From Pirellulales bacterium (GTDB taxonomy: Bacteria; Planctomycetota; Planctomycetia; Pirellulales; Lacipirellulaceae), in contig JAHBXQ010000001.1 of the NCBI GenBank assembly GCA_019636345.1, forward strand, positions 835,985-899,984: DNA of 64,000 nt, given 5' to 3'. Shown here in pieces: positions 35,860 through 45,078 of the stretch. Position numbers and translations under genes: made by a program. Every line of letters starts with the position of its first letter. Within the stretch, counting starts at the first letter, position 1. The notes beneath the pieces are model-generated. The model saw only the letters and a list, made by a program, of their open reading frames with translations. It had not been told where the DNA came from and did no database searches.

Positions 35860-36242
35860 ACGAGGCTACGTCGCCGCTTGCGCGTCGGGGCGGCCTGGGG
35901 AGTGTCTTGCTCTCCGTCTTGGCGAGCAAGCCTTGAACAGAGAGGCATGCGGGGCACGGCGATTACGGAGGTCCGCCAGGATGCTCCGAGAGTCTTCGGC
36001 GGACTGTGCGGCGAAATCCCAGGCTTTGAGGACCCTGTGCAGTCACGCCCCGGGGCCGATCGGGAGCCGCAGCCGGCAATCCGTCCGGGATTCGCCCCCG
36101 CGACCGCCCATCGCCAAGGCGTCGGCGATCCACTAAAATGCTCGGTTTTCCTGCCACGGGGCGAGTCAGAGCGAACTCCCCTGCCCCGCCCCTGGTCCCT
36201 GCGGGGACGACGTGCCGAGAACCGCTTAGGAGTGCGACTGCC
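35860..36242. other. Intergenic region before serC
   Basis: 383 bases between the ABC permease and serC, both on the plus strand. No gene or RNA was recognised. Just before serC, AGGAG lies about 14 bases upstream of the ATG, a rather distant ribosome-binding site. Confidence 0.4.
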
Positions 36243-37364
36243 ATGGCCCAACGGGTCTTCAATTTTTCCGCCGGGCCGGCCGTCATGCCGGTCAAAGTGC
36301 TCGAGCAGATTCAACGCGAGATGCTCGCCCTGCCCGGAGTCGGCGCCTCGGTCATGGAGATCAGCCACCGCAGCGGCACGTTCATCGCGATCGCCGAGCA
36401 GGCGGAGAAGAACCTCCGCACGTTGCTTGGCATCGGCGACGACTACGCCGTGCTGTTCGTCCAAGGGGGGAGCCGGTTGCAGTTCTCGATGATCCCCATG
36501 AACTTGTTGGGGCCGGGGCAGATCGCCGACTACGTCCTCACCGGGTCGTGGGGCAAGTACGCTTTGGACGAGGCCAGGAAGGTCGGCCAGACCAACGTCG
36601 CCTGGGACGGCAAAGCGACTCGCTACGATCGCCTCCCTGAGCGCGGCGACCTGAAGCTCGAGCCGCAAGCGGCGTACTGCCATTACACCTCGAACGAGAC
36701 GATCCAAGGGGTGCAGTTCGCCAGCGAGCCCCAGGTCGGCGACGTGCCGCTGGTCTGCGACGCGTCGAGCGACTTCCTGAGCCGGCCTCTCGACTTGCGC
36801 AAGTACGGCCTGCTGTACGCCTGTGCTCAGAAGAACGCCGGCGTCTCAGGCGTCACTGCGGTGATTATCCGTAAGGATCTCCTCAAGCGAAGCGATCCCA
36901 AGCTGCCCGGGTATCTCAATTACGACGTCCACGCGCAGAACGACTCGATGTGGAACACGCCTCCCACTTTTGCCGTCTACGTGCTGGGGCTTGTGACGCA
37001 GTGGCTCATCGAGGACTGCGGCGGGTTGGCGGGGATTGAAAAGCTGAACCGCGAGAAGGCGACGCTGCTCTACGACGTGCTCGACCAGAGCCCCGAGTTC
37101 TACCAGGGGCACGCCCGGCCGGAGGTTCGCTCGCAGATGAACGTCACCTTCCGGCTCCCCAGCGACGAACTGACTGACAAGTTCGTCGCCGAGGCGAAGT
37201 CTCGCGGGCTCACCGATCTCAAAGGCCATCGCAGCGTCGGCGGCATTCGGGCGTCGATCTACAACGCGATGCCGCTGGAGGGAGTCGAGCGGTTGCGCGA
37301 CTTCATGACCGAGTTCCGCGACGCGAACGTCGGTTCGGCCCGCCAAGCCGTAGCGGCGAAGTGA
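36243..37364 (+). CDS. serC: Phosphoserine aminotransferase SerC
   Basis: 373 residues. The N-terminus FNFSAGPAVMP is diagnostic for SerC, and the PLP lysine is Lys197 in CAQKNAGVSG. The active-site elements HRSGTFI and GGSRLQFSMIPMNLL are also present. It transaminates 3-phosphohydroxypyruvate with glutamate to O-phosphoserine, the second step of serine synthesis. An upstream in-frame ATG at 36138 would add 35 atypical residues. serA follows 78 bp later on the same strand, so the two catalyse consecutive steps. Confidence 0.96.
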   Translation: MAQRVFNFSAGPAVMPVKVLEQIQREMLALPGVGASVMEISHRSGTFIAIAEQAEKNLRTLLGIGDDYAVLFVQGGSRLQFSMIPMNLLGPGQIADYVLTGSWGKYALDEARKVGQTNVAWDGKATRYDRLPERGDLKLEPQAAYCHYTSNETIQGVQFASEPQVGDVPLVCDASSDFLSRPLDLRKYGLLYACAQKNAGVSGVTAVIIRKDLLKRSDPKLPGYLNYDVHAQNDSMWNTPPTFAVYVLGLVTQWLIEDCGGLAGIEKLNREKATLLYDVLDQSPEFYQGHARPEVRSQMNVTFRLPSDELTDKFVAEAKSRGLTDLKGHRSVGGIRASIYNAMPLEGVERLRDFMTEFRDANVGSARQAVAAK

Positions 37365-37442
37365 CAATTCGCGTGGCGTCGCCGGCGAGTTTGAACTCGC
37401 GGCTCATGTCGATTCCCTCACCCCTCGCATTTCGCCCCTGCC

Positions 37443-39074
37443 ATGCCCTCCGTAATCGTCCTGGATACGCTCTCGCCCGAAGGTCTCGCGCTGCTCGACG
37501 CGGCCGAGGGGATCACCTACGAGGTTCGCACGGGACTGAAGGGGGCTGAATTGCGCGAGGCGCTCGCCCAGTTCGACGGGGCGATCTGCCGCAGCGGGGT
37601 GAAGATCACTGCCGAGTCGCTCGAAGGCAACCGCCGGCTCAAGGCGATTGTGCGGGCCGGCGTCGGGACCGACAACATCGACAGCGCCGCCGCCACCCGC
37701 GCCGGCGTTGTCGTGATGAACACCCCCGCGGGGAACACGATCAGCACGGCCGAGCATGCGTTCGCGCTGCTCTTGGCTCTGTCGCGCAATATCGCCCCGG
37801 CGTACCAGGGGCTCGTCGAGCATCGCTGGGATCGCAACAAGTACATGGGCGCCCAGGTCTCAGGCAAGACGCTGGGGGTCGTCGGTCTGGGACGCATCGG
37901 GCTGGCCGTCGCCAAGCGCGCCCTGGCGTTCGAGATGAAGGTGCTCGGGTTCGATCCGTTCATGTCCAAGGATCGGGCCCGCGATCTGGGGATCGAACTG
38001 GTCGACACGGTTGACGAGATGCTTCCCAAGATCGACTATCTGACAGTCCACACCCCGCTGACCGACGAGACGCGGAACCTGATCGACATGCCGCAGCTTG
38101 AGCGGATCAAGCCGGGCGTGCGGCTGGTGAATGCGGCTCGCGGCGGGATCTACAATGAGGCTGCGCTGATCGAGGGGCTCAAGAGCGGGCGGATCGCAGG
38201 GGTCGCTCTCGACGTCTACGCCAGCGAGCCGTGCACCGACAGCCCGCTTTTCGGCATGCCGGGCGTGGTCTGTACGCCTCATCTGGGAGCGAGCACCGAG
38301 GAAGCCCAAACGCAAGTGGCCGTCGAGGCGGTCGGGCTGCTGACCGACTATCTGCTGCACGGGCAGATTCGCAATGCGGTCAACGTATCGCCGCTCGACC
38401 CGGCGACGATCGCCTCGTTGGGCGGTTATCTGGACGTGGCGTACCGGCTGGGCCGACTGGTCGCAGGACTGCAGTCGCGGGGGCTGAACACGATCCGGCT
38501 CAACTACCGCGGCGAGATCGCCTCCCGCGACACGAAGGTCCTCACCGCCGCGTTCGCCTCGGGGTTGCTCGAGGGCGCCCTCGATCAGGAGGTCAATCTG
38601 GTCAACGCCGCCGTCCTGCTCGCCGAGCGGGGGATCGAGCTCGCCGTGCAAAGCTGCGGCGACATGGGGGCGTTCCGCTCGTCGATGAAGGTCGACGTCG
38701 ACCTAGCCGACGGCAAGCGCCATTCGGCCACAGGGGCCGTGTTCGGGCAGTCGATGCCGCGGCTTGTGGCGATCGACGGCTACCGACTCGAAGCGTATCT
38801 CGACGGGTGCATCCTGATCTTCTCGCACAAGGACGTTCCGGGGATCATCGGCGCCGTCGGGACGATCTTCGGTCAGCACGGCGTGAACATCGGTCAGATG
38901 GCGGTCGGCCGCGCCGGCGATCAGCCGGGGGGGGACGCCGTGGGCATCCTCAATCTCGACGGCGAACCGTCGGCCGAGGCGCTCGACGCGATGCGGGCCC
39001 TTCCCGCGATCACCGGCGCCACGGTGATCCATCTCCCCCCGCCGGGGACGCGCCCGGCTTGGATGGGGGCGTAG
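37443..39074 (+). CDS. serA: D-3-phosphoglycerate dehydrogenase SerA
   Basis: 543 residues, the length of the long (type I) form with an intervening domain and a C-terminal ACT domain. The NAD-binding motif is VVGLGRIG (147-153). The catalytic Arg is in NAARGGIYNE, followed by the Glu region and the catalytic His in CTPHLGAST. The ACT-type region begins near residue 460 (ILIFSHKDVPGIIGAVGTIF), which binds serine for feedback inhibition in known members. It oxidises 3-phosphoglycerate to 3-phosphohydroxypyruvate, the first step of serine synthesis. Confidence 0.96.
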   Translation: MPSVIVLDTLSPEGLALLDAAEGITYEVRTGLKGAELREALAQFDGAICRSGVKITAESLEGNRRLKAIVRAGVGTDNIDSAAATRAGVVVMNTPAGNTISTAEHAFALLLALSRNIAPAYQGLVEHRWDRNKYMGAQVSGKTLGVVGLGRIGLAVAKRALAFEMKVLGFDPFMSKDRARDLGIELVDTVDEMLPKIDYLTVHTPLTDETRNLIDMPQLERIKPGVRLVNAARGGIYNEAALIEGLKSGRIAGVALDVYASEPCTDSPLFGMPGVVCTPHLGASTEEAQTQVAVEAVGLLTDYLLHGQIRNAVNVSPLDPATIASLGGYLDVAYRLGRLVAGLQSRGLNTIRLNYRGEIASRDTKVLTAAFASGLLEGALDQEVNLVNAAVLLAERGIELAVQSCGDMGAFRSSMKVDVDLADGKRHSATGAVFGQSMPRLVAIDGYRLEAYLDGCILIFSHKDVPGIIGAVGTIFGQHGVNIGQMAVGRAGDQPGGDAVGILNLDGEPSAEALDAMRALPAITGATVIHLPPPGTRPAWMGA

Positions 39075-39389
39075 CGCACCGTCCGAATAAGGACGATTGC
39101 GATCACGATCGCGGCGGATTTCGGCACGTTGCGTCACGGACGGCGGTCTCTTGCGCCCGTCGGCAAGCGGTCGGCTTCGCGCCCTCGCGGCGAAGTTGCG
39201 GCCATTCCCCCGCAGAGGCGGTACAGGCGGCACGGTCCGAATTCTGCCTCGTATTTTTCCTATTCGGCACGCCGCGCAGGCCACGCCGCGTGCGCAACCT
39301 TGGCCGATAATTCCTCAGGCCGTCGCGGCGCTCGCCAGTGCAATCGGCTCTCCATCTCGCCCTCGCCACCCTCCCGGTCGTTACAAGCC
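39075..39389. other. Intergenic region between serA and the BON gene
   Basis: 315 bases with no recognised gene or RNA. A short near-palindrome GCGATCACGATCGC lies close after serA. No terminator with a T-run was seen. Confidence 0.4.
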
Positions 39390-39614
39390 ATGGAAGCCGT
39401 CGTCCCCCCCTGCGCATTGGTCGATCGTGTTCACGGACTGCTCACCCAGAGCCCCCATCTGGCCCCCCGCGACCTCGAAGTCGTCGCCGCCGACGGGGCC
39501 GTGCGGTTGCACGGCACGGTCAAGAGCTTTTTCCAGAAGCAGATGGCCCAGGAGATGCTTCGCCGCGTCGACGGCGTCCAGCGAATTGAGAACCTGCTGC
39601 AAGTGAACTGGTAG
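39390..39614 (+). CDS. Small BON-domain protein
   Basis: 74 residues from an ATG at 39390. It has the BON-domain pattern: LTQSPHLAPRDLEVVAADGAVRLHGTVKSFFQKQMAQEML, read as VEV/DGxVxLxGxV and RRVDGVQRIENLLQV at the end, which is the typical GV-x-x-V-x-N finish. There is no signal peptide, unlike the OsmY-type BON proteins. Its role is unknown; it may bind phospholipid or act as an accessory subunit. It is conserved in length with the single-BON proteins of planctomycetes. Confidence 0.82.
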   Translation: MEAVVPPCALVDRVHGLLTQSPHLAPRDLEVVAADGAVRLHGTVKSFFQKQMAQEMLRRVDGVQRIENLLQVNW

Positions 39615-39781
39615 CAGTCAATTCTCGCAGCACTCCGCTGGCCGGCGTGCCGCCGACGAGCGTTCGCGGCAGGCCTTCGCGTCGTTTCTTGGCAGGCTTC
39701 TCCCTCCTGCGATACACTCAGCGTCTCGTCTCGCGCCGTCGGCGGCGCGGTCGATCGTCTTCTCGCTGAGGGTTTCACCGC

Positions 39782-40750
39782 ATGTTCGCTTCGTGCTCCC
39801 GGTTTGTCGGAATGTTTGTCGATCTTCGGAAACTCGCCTCGACGGCAATCGTCGGAGGACTGCTCGTGCCCGCCGCTGCTCGCGCCGACGGCTTGGACGA
39901 GATTGGTCCCGCGGGGGAGATCGTTCGCGTCGCCACGGCCTTCGGCTTCACCGAAGGCCCCGCCGCCGACGGACGCGGCAACGTCTATTTCACGGATATT
40001 CCGAACAAACGGATTCACGTGCTCGACCCCGCGGGAAAACTCAGCTTGTTCACCGACGAGTCCCGCAGCGCCAACGGCCTGATGTTCACGCGGGGGGGCA
40101 AGCTCGTCGCTTGCGAGGCCGACGACGGAGCGGTCGCCGAGTGGGACGTGGCGACCAAAACGCGCCGCGTCCTTGCCGCCGTTCATGACGGCAAGCGGCT
40201 GAACGCCCCCAATGACTTGACGCTCGACGCGCACGGCGGGCTCTACTTCACCGATCCTCACTACAACGCTCCCCGGCCGCTGCCGCAGGAGACGCGCGGC
40301 GTCTACTACTTGGCGGCCGACGGCGCGGTGACGCGCGTCGTCGAGAACCTGCCGGCTCCCAACGGAATCATGTTGTCGATCGACGGACGCACCCTGTACG
40401 TCGCCCCCACCGAATCGGATTCGATCCGCGCCTATCCGGTCGAGTCTCCAGGTCGGATCGGCGCCGAGCGGGTGCATGCCAAGCTGAGGACGAAAACCGG
40501 CGAGGCGATCGCCGGGTGCGACGGCTGCACGCTCGACGAGCGCGGCAATCTGTACGTCACCACCTCGTTGGGCGTGCAGGTCGTCAGTCCGGCGGGCGAG
40601 TGGTTGGGGCTGATCGAATTCCCCGAGCAGCCGGCCAACTGCACCTTCGGGGGCGAACGGGGCGACGTCCTCTACGCCACCGCCCGCACGAGCGTCTACG
40701 CCGTGCCGATGCGAGTGCGGGGGAGCCGGCACGCGGACGCCGCCAAATAG
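39782..40750 (+). CDS. SMP-30/gluconolactonase-like exported protein
   Basis: 322 residues with a signal peptide ending near ARA-DG (about 35). The six-bladed propeller of the SMP-30/gluconolactonase/LRE family is marked by FTEGPAADGRGNVYFTDI, NGLMFTRGGKLVACE, APNDLTLDAHGGLYFTDPHY and APNGIMLSIDGRTLYV. Metal ligands of the family are present: Glu in TEGP, Asn in APND and Asp in PANC...-type turns. It probably hydrolyses a sugar lactone in the periplasm. It could work with the PQQ sugar dehydrogenase at 7615, but they are far apart. Confidence 0.9.
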   Translation: MFASCSRFVGMFVDLRKLASTAIVGGLLVPAAARADGLDEIGPAGEIVRVATAFGFTEGPAADGRGNVYFTDIPNKRIHVLDPAGKLSLFTDESRSANGLMFTRGGKLVACEADDGAVAEWDVATKTRRVLAAVHDGKRLNAPNDLTLDAHGGLYFTDPHYNAPRPLPQETRGVYYLAADGAVTRVVENLPAPNGIMLSIDGRTLYVAPTESDSIRAYPVESPGRIGAERVHAKLRTKTGEAIAGCDGCTLDERGNLYVTTSLGVQVVSPAGEWLGLIEFPEQPANCTFGGERGDVLYATARTSVYAVPMRVRGSRHADAAK

Positions 40751-40842
40751 GCGATGTCGCGTGCCTGAGCCGAGCGGCGCGAACCGCGAGCAATGCCAAG
40801 CTTGCTCTTCGGCGCCTTGCAAGGGGAACTCTCTGCTTGGCG

Positions 40843-41919
40843 CTACTCTCCGGGGGCGATTGTCGCGTAGCTCGCGATCATCGCCCCGACGTACGCGAGC
40901 AGCAACACCAAGCCGAATCCCCGCTTGAGCCGTTCTCCGGACGTCAACACGCCGACGCGGAAGACGACCAGCAGCCCGATCATCGCGGGGAACAGCACGC
41001 GGAAGAATTCCGGCGTCGCGACCAGCCCCGCGGGGGTCGCGGCCGCTGCCAGCCCCGCGACGAACAGCACGTTGAGGATGTCGGCGCCGATGACGTTGCC
41101 GACCGCCAGATCGCCGTGCCCGCGCAGCGACGCAGTGATTGCGGTGACGAGTTCCGGCAGCGACGTGCCGAACGCCACGAGCGACGCCGCAACGATCGCC
41201 TTGGGGACCCCTAGCCGCTCAGCGGCGACGCTGATCGCCGGGATCAGCAGGTGGCTCGCCAGCACGACCATCCCGACCGCCGCCAGCAACTTGGCGACGA
41301 CCGCCGGCAGCGGGGAGGCCAGATCGCCCGATTCCTGCTCGATCGCTTCAAGTTTGGCCGCGATTTCCTCGGGGTCGCTCTGCCGGGCCCAGCGAACATT
41401 GAGCCACAAGTAACCGACGAGCAGCCCCACGAGCAGGAACCCGGCGCGCTGCGACAGGCGTCCGCCGTCGACCAGCGGGCTGCCGCCGATCGGCCAGCAG
41501 AGCGCCACCAAGAGCAGCGCCGCGCCAAACTGCAGCCAACCTTGTCGGTTCACGATCCGCCGCGGCAACACGGGGGGCGCCACGAGGCAGGCGATCCCCA
41601 GGATCAGCCCCGTATCGCAAATGATCGACCCGACGGCGTTGCCCAGCGCCAAGCCGGGGTCCCCCTGCAGTGCGGCCAGCACCGACACGGCCGCCTCGGG
41701 CGAAGTGGTGCCGAGACTGACGATCGTCGCTCCGATGACCACCTTGGGCAGCCCGGAGCGTTCGGACACGACGACGGCCTCGCCGACCAGCTTGTCGGCC
41801 GCCTTGCCCAGCAGAAAGAGCAGTCCCGCCAACAGACCCGCCAGCGCCGCCGCGCCTCGCGCCTGATAGAAGTCGTGAAGGGCTTCCTCGCCAAGCACGG
41901 AAGTCAGAGCGTCGATCAT
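40843..41919 (-). CDS. Na+/Ca2+-exchanger family antiporter (CaCA, YrbG-like)
   Basis: 358 residues with about ten hydrophobic segments. The two alpha-repeats carry the ion-binding signature: IVSLGTTSPEAAVSV with GNAVGSIICD in the first and LVAFGTSLPELVTAI with GNVIGADILN in the second. The middle loop (about 185-215) is charged. It exchanges Na+ or H+ for Ca2+ across the inner membrane. Confidence 0.92.
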   Translation of the reverse strand: MIDALTSVLGEEALHDFYQARGAAALAGLLAGLLFLLGKAADKLVGEAVVVSERSGLPKVVIGATIVSLGTTSPEAAVSVLAALQGDPGLALGNAVGSIICDTGLILGIACLVAPPVLPRRIVNRQGWLQFGAALLLVALCWPIGGSPLVDGGRLSQRAGFLLVGLLVGYLWLNVRWARQSDPEEIAAKLEAIEQESGDLASPLPAVVAKLLAAVGMVVLASHLLIPAISVAAERLGVPKAIVAASLVAFGTSLPELVTAITASLRGHGDLAVGNVIGADILNVLFVAGLAAAATPAGLVATPEFFRVLFPAMIGLLVVFRVGVLTSGERLKRGFGLVLLLAYVGAMIASYATIAPGE

Positions 41920-42001
41920 GGCGGCAAGCGACTCCGGGCAAGAGCGGGCCTGACGCGCCGCGGGGCAACGTCGGTTCGCTCGATCTTGGCGAGGAAATGC
42001 G

Positions 42002-42430
42002 TTACTTTGCGGAACGCATCAGGCTGGCCGAGATGGCGTGGAACACGGGGCCGAGTTGTTCCAACTCCCGATCCTCGCCTTGGCACATGATCAGAAACAA
42101 CGACTGCGGCGAGCGATATCCGCGGAGCCACACCGTCACGATCAGGTCGAGGTAGATGAAGGTGACGTCGAATCCGTCGAGCGGTCGGCCGTCGATCATG
42201 TCGGTCGCCGGGGAGACCTCCATGCCGCGGTACTCTTTTCTCAAGGCGGAGAGGGCCTCGTCGAAGAGCGACTCGATATCGGCGTCGACCGGATATTGGC
42301 TCACCTGCCAAACCCCAGTGCCGGGACTGACTACGACGGCGTGGCCGTCTTCGCCGGTCGCGTCGTCGTCGATATCCCAGTTTTCGGGGTACTCGAATAA
42401 GGCGTCTCGCAGTTGGCAGACGGCTGGCAT
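42002..42430 (-). CDS. Conserved hypothetical protein (DcrB/DUF1795-like style)
   Basis: 142 residues from an ATG at 42430. No signal peptide. It opens with FEYPENWDIDD, continues with VVVSPGTGVWQVSQYP and has a long amphipathic helix (residues about 55-75). The style, a short beta-rich fold beginning 'PENW', recalls DcrB/PsbP-like proteins but I cannot assign the family. The gene is 82 bp upstream of the antiporter on the same strand. Confidence 0.65.
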   Translation of the reverse strand: MPAVCQLRDALFEYPENWDIDDDATGEDGHAVVVSPGTGVWQVSQYPVDADIESLFDEALSALRKEYRGMEVSPATDMIDGRPLDGFDVTFIYLDLIVTVWLRGYRSPQSLFLIMCQGEDRELEQLGPVFHAISASLMRSAK

Positions 42431-42748
42431 CGCGGCAGCTCTCCCTGGAGTTCTGAGTCGGAGCAAGCTAGCAAGGGCGAGCGCGGTTTCCCCCGAATTG
42501 TCCGTACTTCGCCGAAGCCGAGACTGGTAGCCTACCACGGTTTCCGAACGCGGCCTACCGCCAGCTAGCAGCCCTTGCGGCCGGCGTTGCCCGCCGGCGC
42601 CGGCGCCTGCTACGATCCCGCCCCGATTCTCGCCACTTTCCGCGAGCGCCGCGGCCCCCGGGCGTCGATTTCGCACAATGCACAAGCCAATCTCGGCCCG
42701 CATCGGCGAACATCAAGCCCTGTGAAGAGCGACCTCGACTGCGAGCGA

Positions 42749-43654
42749 ATGACACGGACCGGCCTCACGCTGTCGATCATTCTCGCCTCCGTCCTTGCGA
42801 CGGCGGGCGGCTGTGCGTCGCTGCGCAAATACAAAGAGGCCCCCGAGGCGCTGGCCACCTGTCGCACCTTGTCGCGCGAAGGGGTGGCGGCGATGGAACG
42901 GGGGGATTGCGGCGCCGCCTGCGACTTGCTGAACAACGCCGTGCGGACAAATCCGGCCGACGTCGACGCTCGTCGCCAGTTGGCCGAGGCGCTGTGGCGT
43001 CAAGGGAACCACGCGGCGGCGGTGAACATGATCGAATCGGCGGTCCGCATGGACGCCGAGCACGCCCCCACGCAGATTCGCGCCGGGGAGATGTTGCTCC
43101 ACACGGGCGCCGTCGACGAGGCGATCGCCCGGGCCGATGCAGCGATCGCGATTGATCGGTCGCTGGGCGGAGCCTGGGCCCTGCGCGGGGCGGCATATCG
43201 CCGGCACTCGCAACCCGAGCGAGCCTTGGCCGATTTCCACCAGGCTCTCCGCTACAGCCCTCACGACGTGCCGACGCTCCTGGCCGTGGCCGAGTTGCAG
43301 TACCAACTTGGTCGCCCCCAACGCTGCCTGGCGACAGTGCACCATTTGCTGGATTCCTACGGCCCCGGCGACGAGCCGCAGCGGGCGCTGTGGCTCGAAG
43401 GACTGGCCTACGCGGCGGTCGACCGCCCTGCGGACGCCGCGGCGAGTCTTTACGCCGCCACGGCTCGGGGGCCCGCCAACGCCGATCTGCTCGTGCAATT
43501 GGCCAAAGCCGAGGCGGCCGCCGGAAGACCCGTCGCGGCGGCGAGCACGGTGCGACGGGCGCTTGAGATCGACGCCAACCACCCCGAATGTCGGTTGCTG
43601 CTGGCCGAACTCGTCGACCGCCCGGGGGCAAGCGACGGCGTGATCCGCCGGTGA
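42749..43654 (+). CDS. TPR-repeat lipoprotein
   Basis: 301 residues from an ATG at 42749; a GTG at 42722 would add nine. A signal peptide leads to Cys22 (TAGGC), a plausible but imperfect lipobox. The body is about six TPR units (for example GVAAMERGDCGAACDLLNNAVRTNPAD, ALADFHQALRYSPHDVP, AASTVRRALEIDANHPEC). It should be a periplasmic or outer-membrane-anchored scaffold. No catalytic domain was seen. Confidence 0.85.
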   Translation: MTRTGLTLSIILASVLATAGGCASLRKYKEAPEALATCRTLSREGVAAMERGDCGAACDLLNNAVRTNPADVDARRQLAEALWRQGNHAAAVNMIESAVRMDAEHAPTQIRAGEMLLHTGAVDEAIARADAAIAIDRSLGGAWALRGAAYRRHSQPERALADFHQALRYSPHDVPTLLAVAELQYQLGRPQRCLATVHHLLDSYGPGDEPQRALWLEGLAYAAVDRPADAAASLYAATARGPANADLLVQLAKAEAAAGRPVAAASTVRRALEIDANHPECRLLLAELVDRPGASDGVIRR

Positions 43655-43824
43655 CCCGTTCCGATCGTCGCAACCGTCACGACCGGCATCGTCCGCTCGG
43701 CGACTTGCCGGGGGGCGGGGCGCGGGGGGCGTCAAACCCCGTCGGCTCGGGGGTTTGCGAGGTATCTTTTCGAGGCGGAATCACGCGCCGCCGCGCCATC
43801 CCCCTTTCGCCCAGCAGGTTACAG

Positions 43825-44076
43825 ATGAACGCCGCCGTCGCACCGCATCCCGTTCCTGTGCAGCCCGAACCGTTCGTCGATCGGCGCGCCCCGAACCGGG
43901 GAGGCGAAGCCGCGGTGATCGAGCGCCGTCAATTCGCCAACGAGTACGACGACTTGTCGCCGGAAGGGGCGGAGCTCGCCCGGGCGATCGACGGCTACAA
44001 GCTGCAGCATCGCCGGCGGTTCATCAACTGCGACGAACTGCTGGGGGTCGTCAAGGGGCTGGGCTACCGCAAATAG
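43825..44076 (+). CDS. Small conserved planctomycete-type hypothetical protein
   Basis: 83 residues from an ATG at 43825. The C-terminal half, LSPEGAELARAIDGYKLQHRRRF-INCDELLGVVKGLGYRK, is a highly charged helix pair of the type often found in planctomycete genomes (pattern LSPExxELAxAIDxYKxxHRRRFI-x-C-x-E-LLxVxKxLGY). Function unknown. The N-terminal 30 residues are Pro-rich and variable. Its stop is close to the convergent CNNM gene, with a GC-rich hairpin (GCCCCCGGC / GCCGGCGGGC) between but no T-run. Confidence 0.8.
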   Translation: MNAAVAPHPVPVQPEPFVDRRAPNRGGEAAVIERRQFANEYDDLSPEGAELARAIDGYKLQHRRRFINCDELLGVVKGLGYRK

Positions 44077-44103
44077 CCCCCGGCGATTGCCGGCGGGCGT
44101 TCG

Positions 44104-45078
44104 TCAGGCAATCGCCTCGGTGCGGAACAACGCCATCCGCAGTTCGCGCGTCGTGACGAATCCGATCGTCTTCCCTGCCGGCGAGACAACGTGCCCGAGC
44201 GCGTCTTCGGTCTGCGCCAGCTTGTTGAGCGCGGCAAGAAACGTTTCGCCGTCGCGGATCGTCGTCAGCGGCCTCGTCGGCGGCAGTCCGTCCCCCTCGT
44301 GCAGGGCCAAGTCGATGGTTCGCACGTAGCCGACGAGTTTGCGCTGCTGCCGGGCGTCTTCCAGCGGCAGCAAGGTCCGGCCGTGCCGCTGGGCGATCCG
44401 CAGCATCTCGCTCTTGGACATCTCGGTCGTGACGCGCACCACTCGTCCGGCGGGCGACGCGAAGTTGCGCACCGGCTGGCTGGCGGCCGCCAGCATCCGC
44501 TGCGTCAGCGTGCGCTGGACGGGCAGCAGGATGCCCGCTTCGTGACCTTCGTCCAGCAATTCCGCGATCTCGCGGCGGGCGAGCGAAACCCGCGCCTCTT
44601 GCGGAGTGCGCCGGGTGACGATTCGGGCCAACTGGTTCACCAGCCACAACGTCAACGTCACCGGCGCGAACAGCACGACGCAGGTCGCCACGACCGGCGC
44701 CCAGCGGCGCATCAACCGGTGGGGAGCGCCGAAAAACAAGTTCTTGGGGAGCAGCTCGCCGAAGATGAACAGCACCGGCGCCAGCGCCACGGGCCCGAGC
44801 AGTTCGCCGGTCACGCCGGAATCGGGAAACAGGCGGTACACCCCCATCACCACGGCGAGCGAAACTAGGTAGTTGGCCACGTTATTGCCCACCAGCGCCG
44901 TGGCGACGAACAGCGACGGCTGATTGACCAGTTTCAACAGCAGTTGAGACGGCTTGTCGCCGCTGAGGGCGTCCATGACCAGCCGCAGCCGCGTCAGCCG
45001 GTAGAAGCCCGTCTCCGAGCCGCTGAAGAAGGCGCTCATCGCCAACCCCACGGCGAACAACAGGAGGATCGGAATCAT
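44104..45078 (-). CDS. CNNM/CBS-domain transporter-like protein (second of pair)
   Basis: 324 residues from an ATG at 45078. The CNNM membrane domain occupies about residues 1-190, opening with the typical SAFFSGSETGFYRLTRLR and LVGNNVANYLVSLAV, then FGELLPKNLFFGAPHRL. The C-terminal CBS-type pair (residues about 200-320) is shorter than usual, and the CorC/HlyC domain is missing. These proteins are implicated in Mg2+ or other cation transport. It overlaps the stop of its neighbour by four bases (ATGA), so translation is coupled. Confidence 0.88.
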   Translation of the reverse strand: MIPILLLFAVGLAMSAFFSGSETGFYRLTRLRLVMDALSGDKPSQLLLKLVNQPSLFVATALVGNNVANYLVSLAVVMGVYRLFPDSGVTGELLGPVALAPVLFIFGELLPKNLFFGAPHRLMRRWAPVVATCVVLFAPVTLTLWLVNQLARIVTRRTPQEARVSLARREIAELLDEGHEAGILLPVQRTLTQRMLAAASQPVRNFASPAGRVVRVTTEMSKSEMLRIAQRHGRTLLPLEDARQQRKLVGYVRTIDLALHEGDGLPPTRPLTTIRDGETFLAALNKLAQTEDALGHVVSPAGKTIGFVTTRELRMALFRTEAIA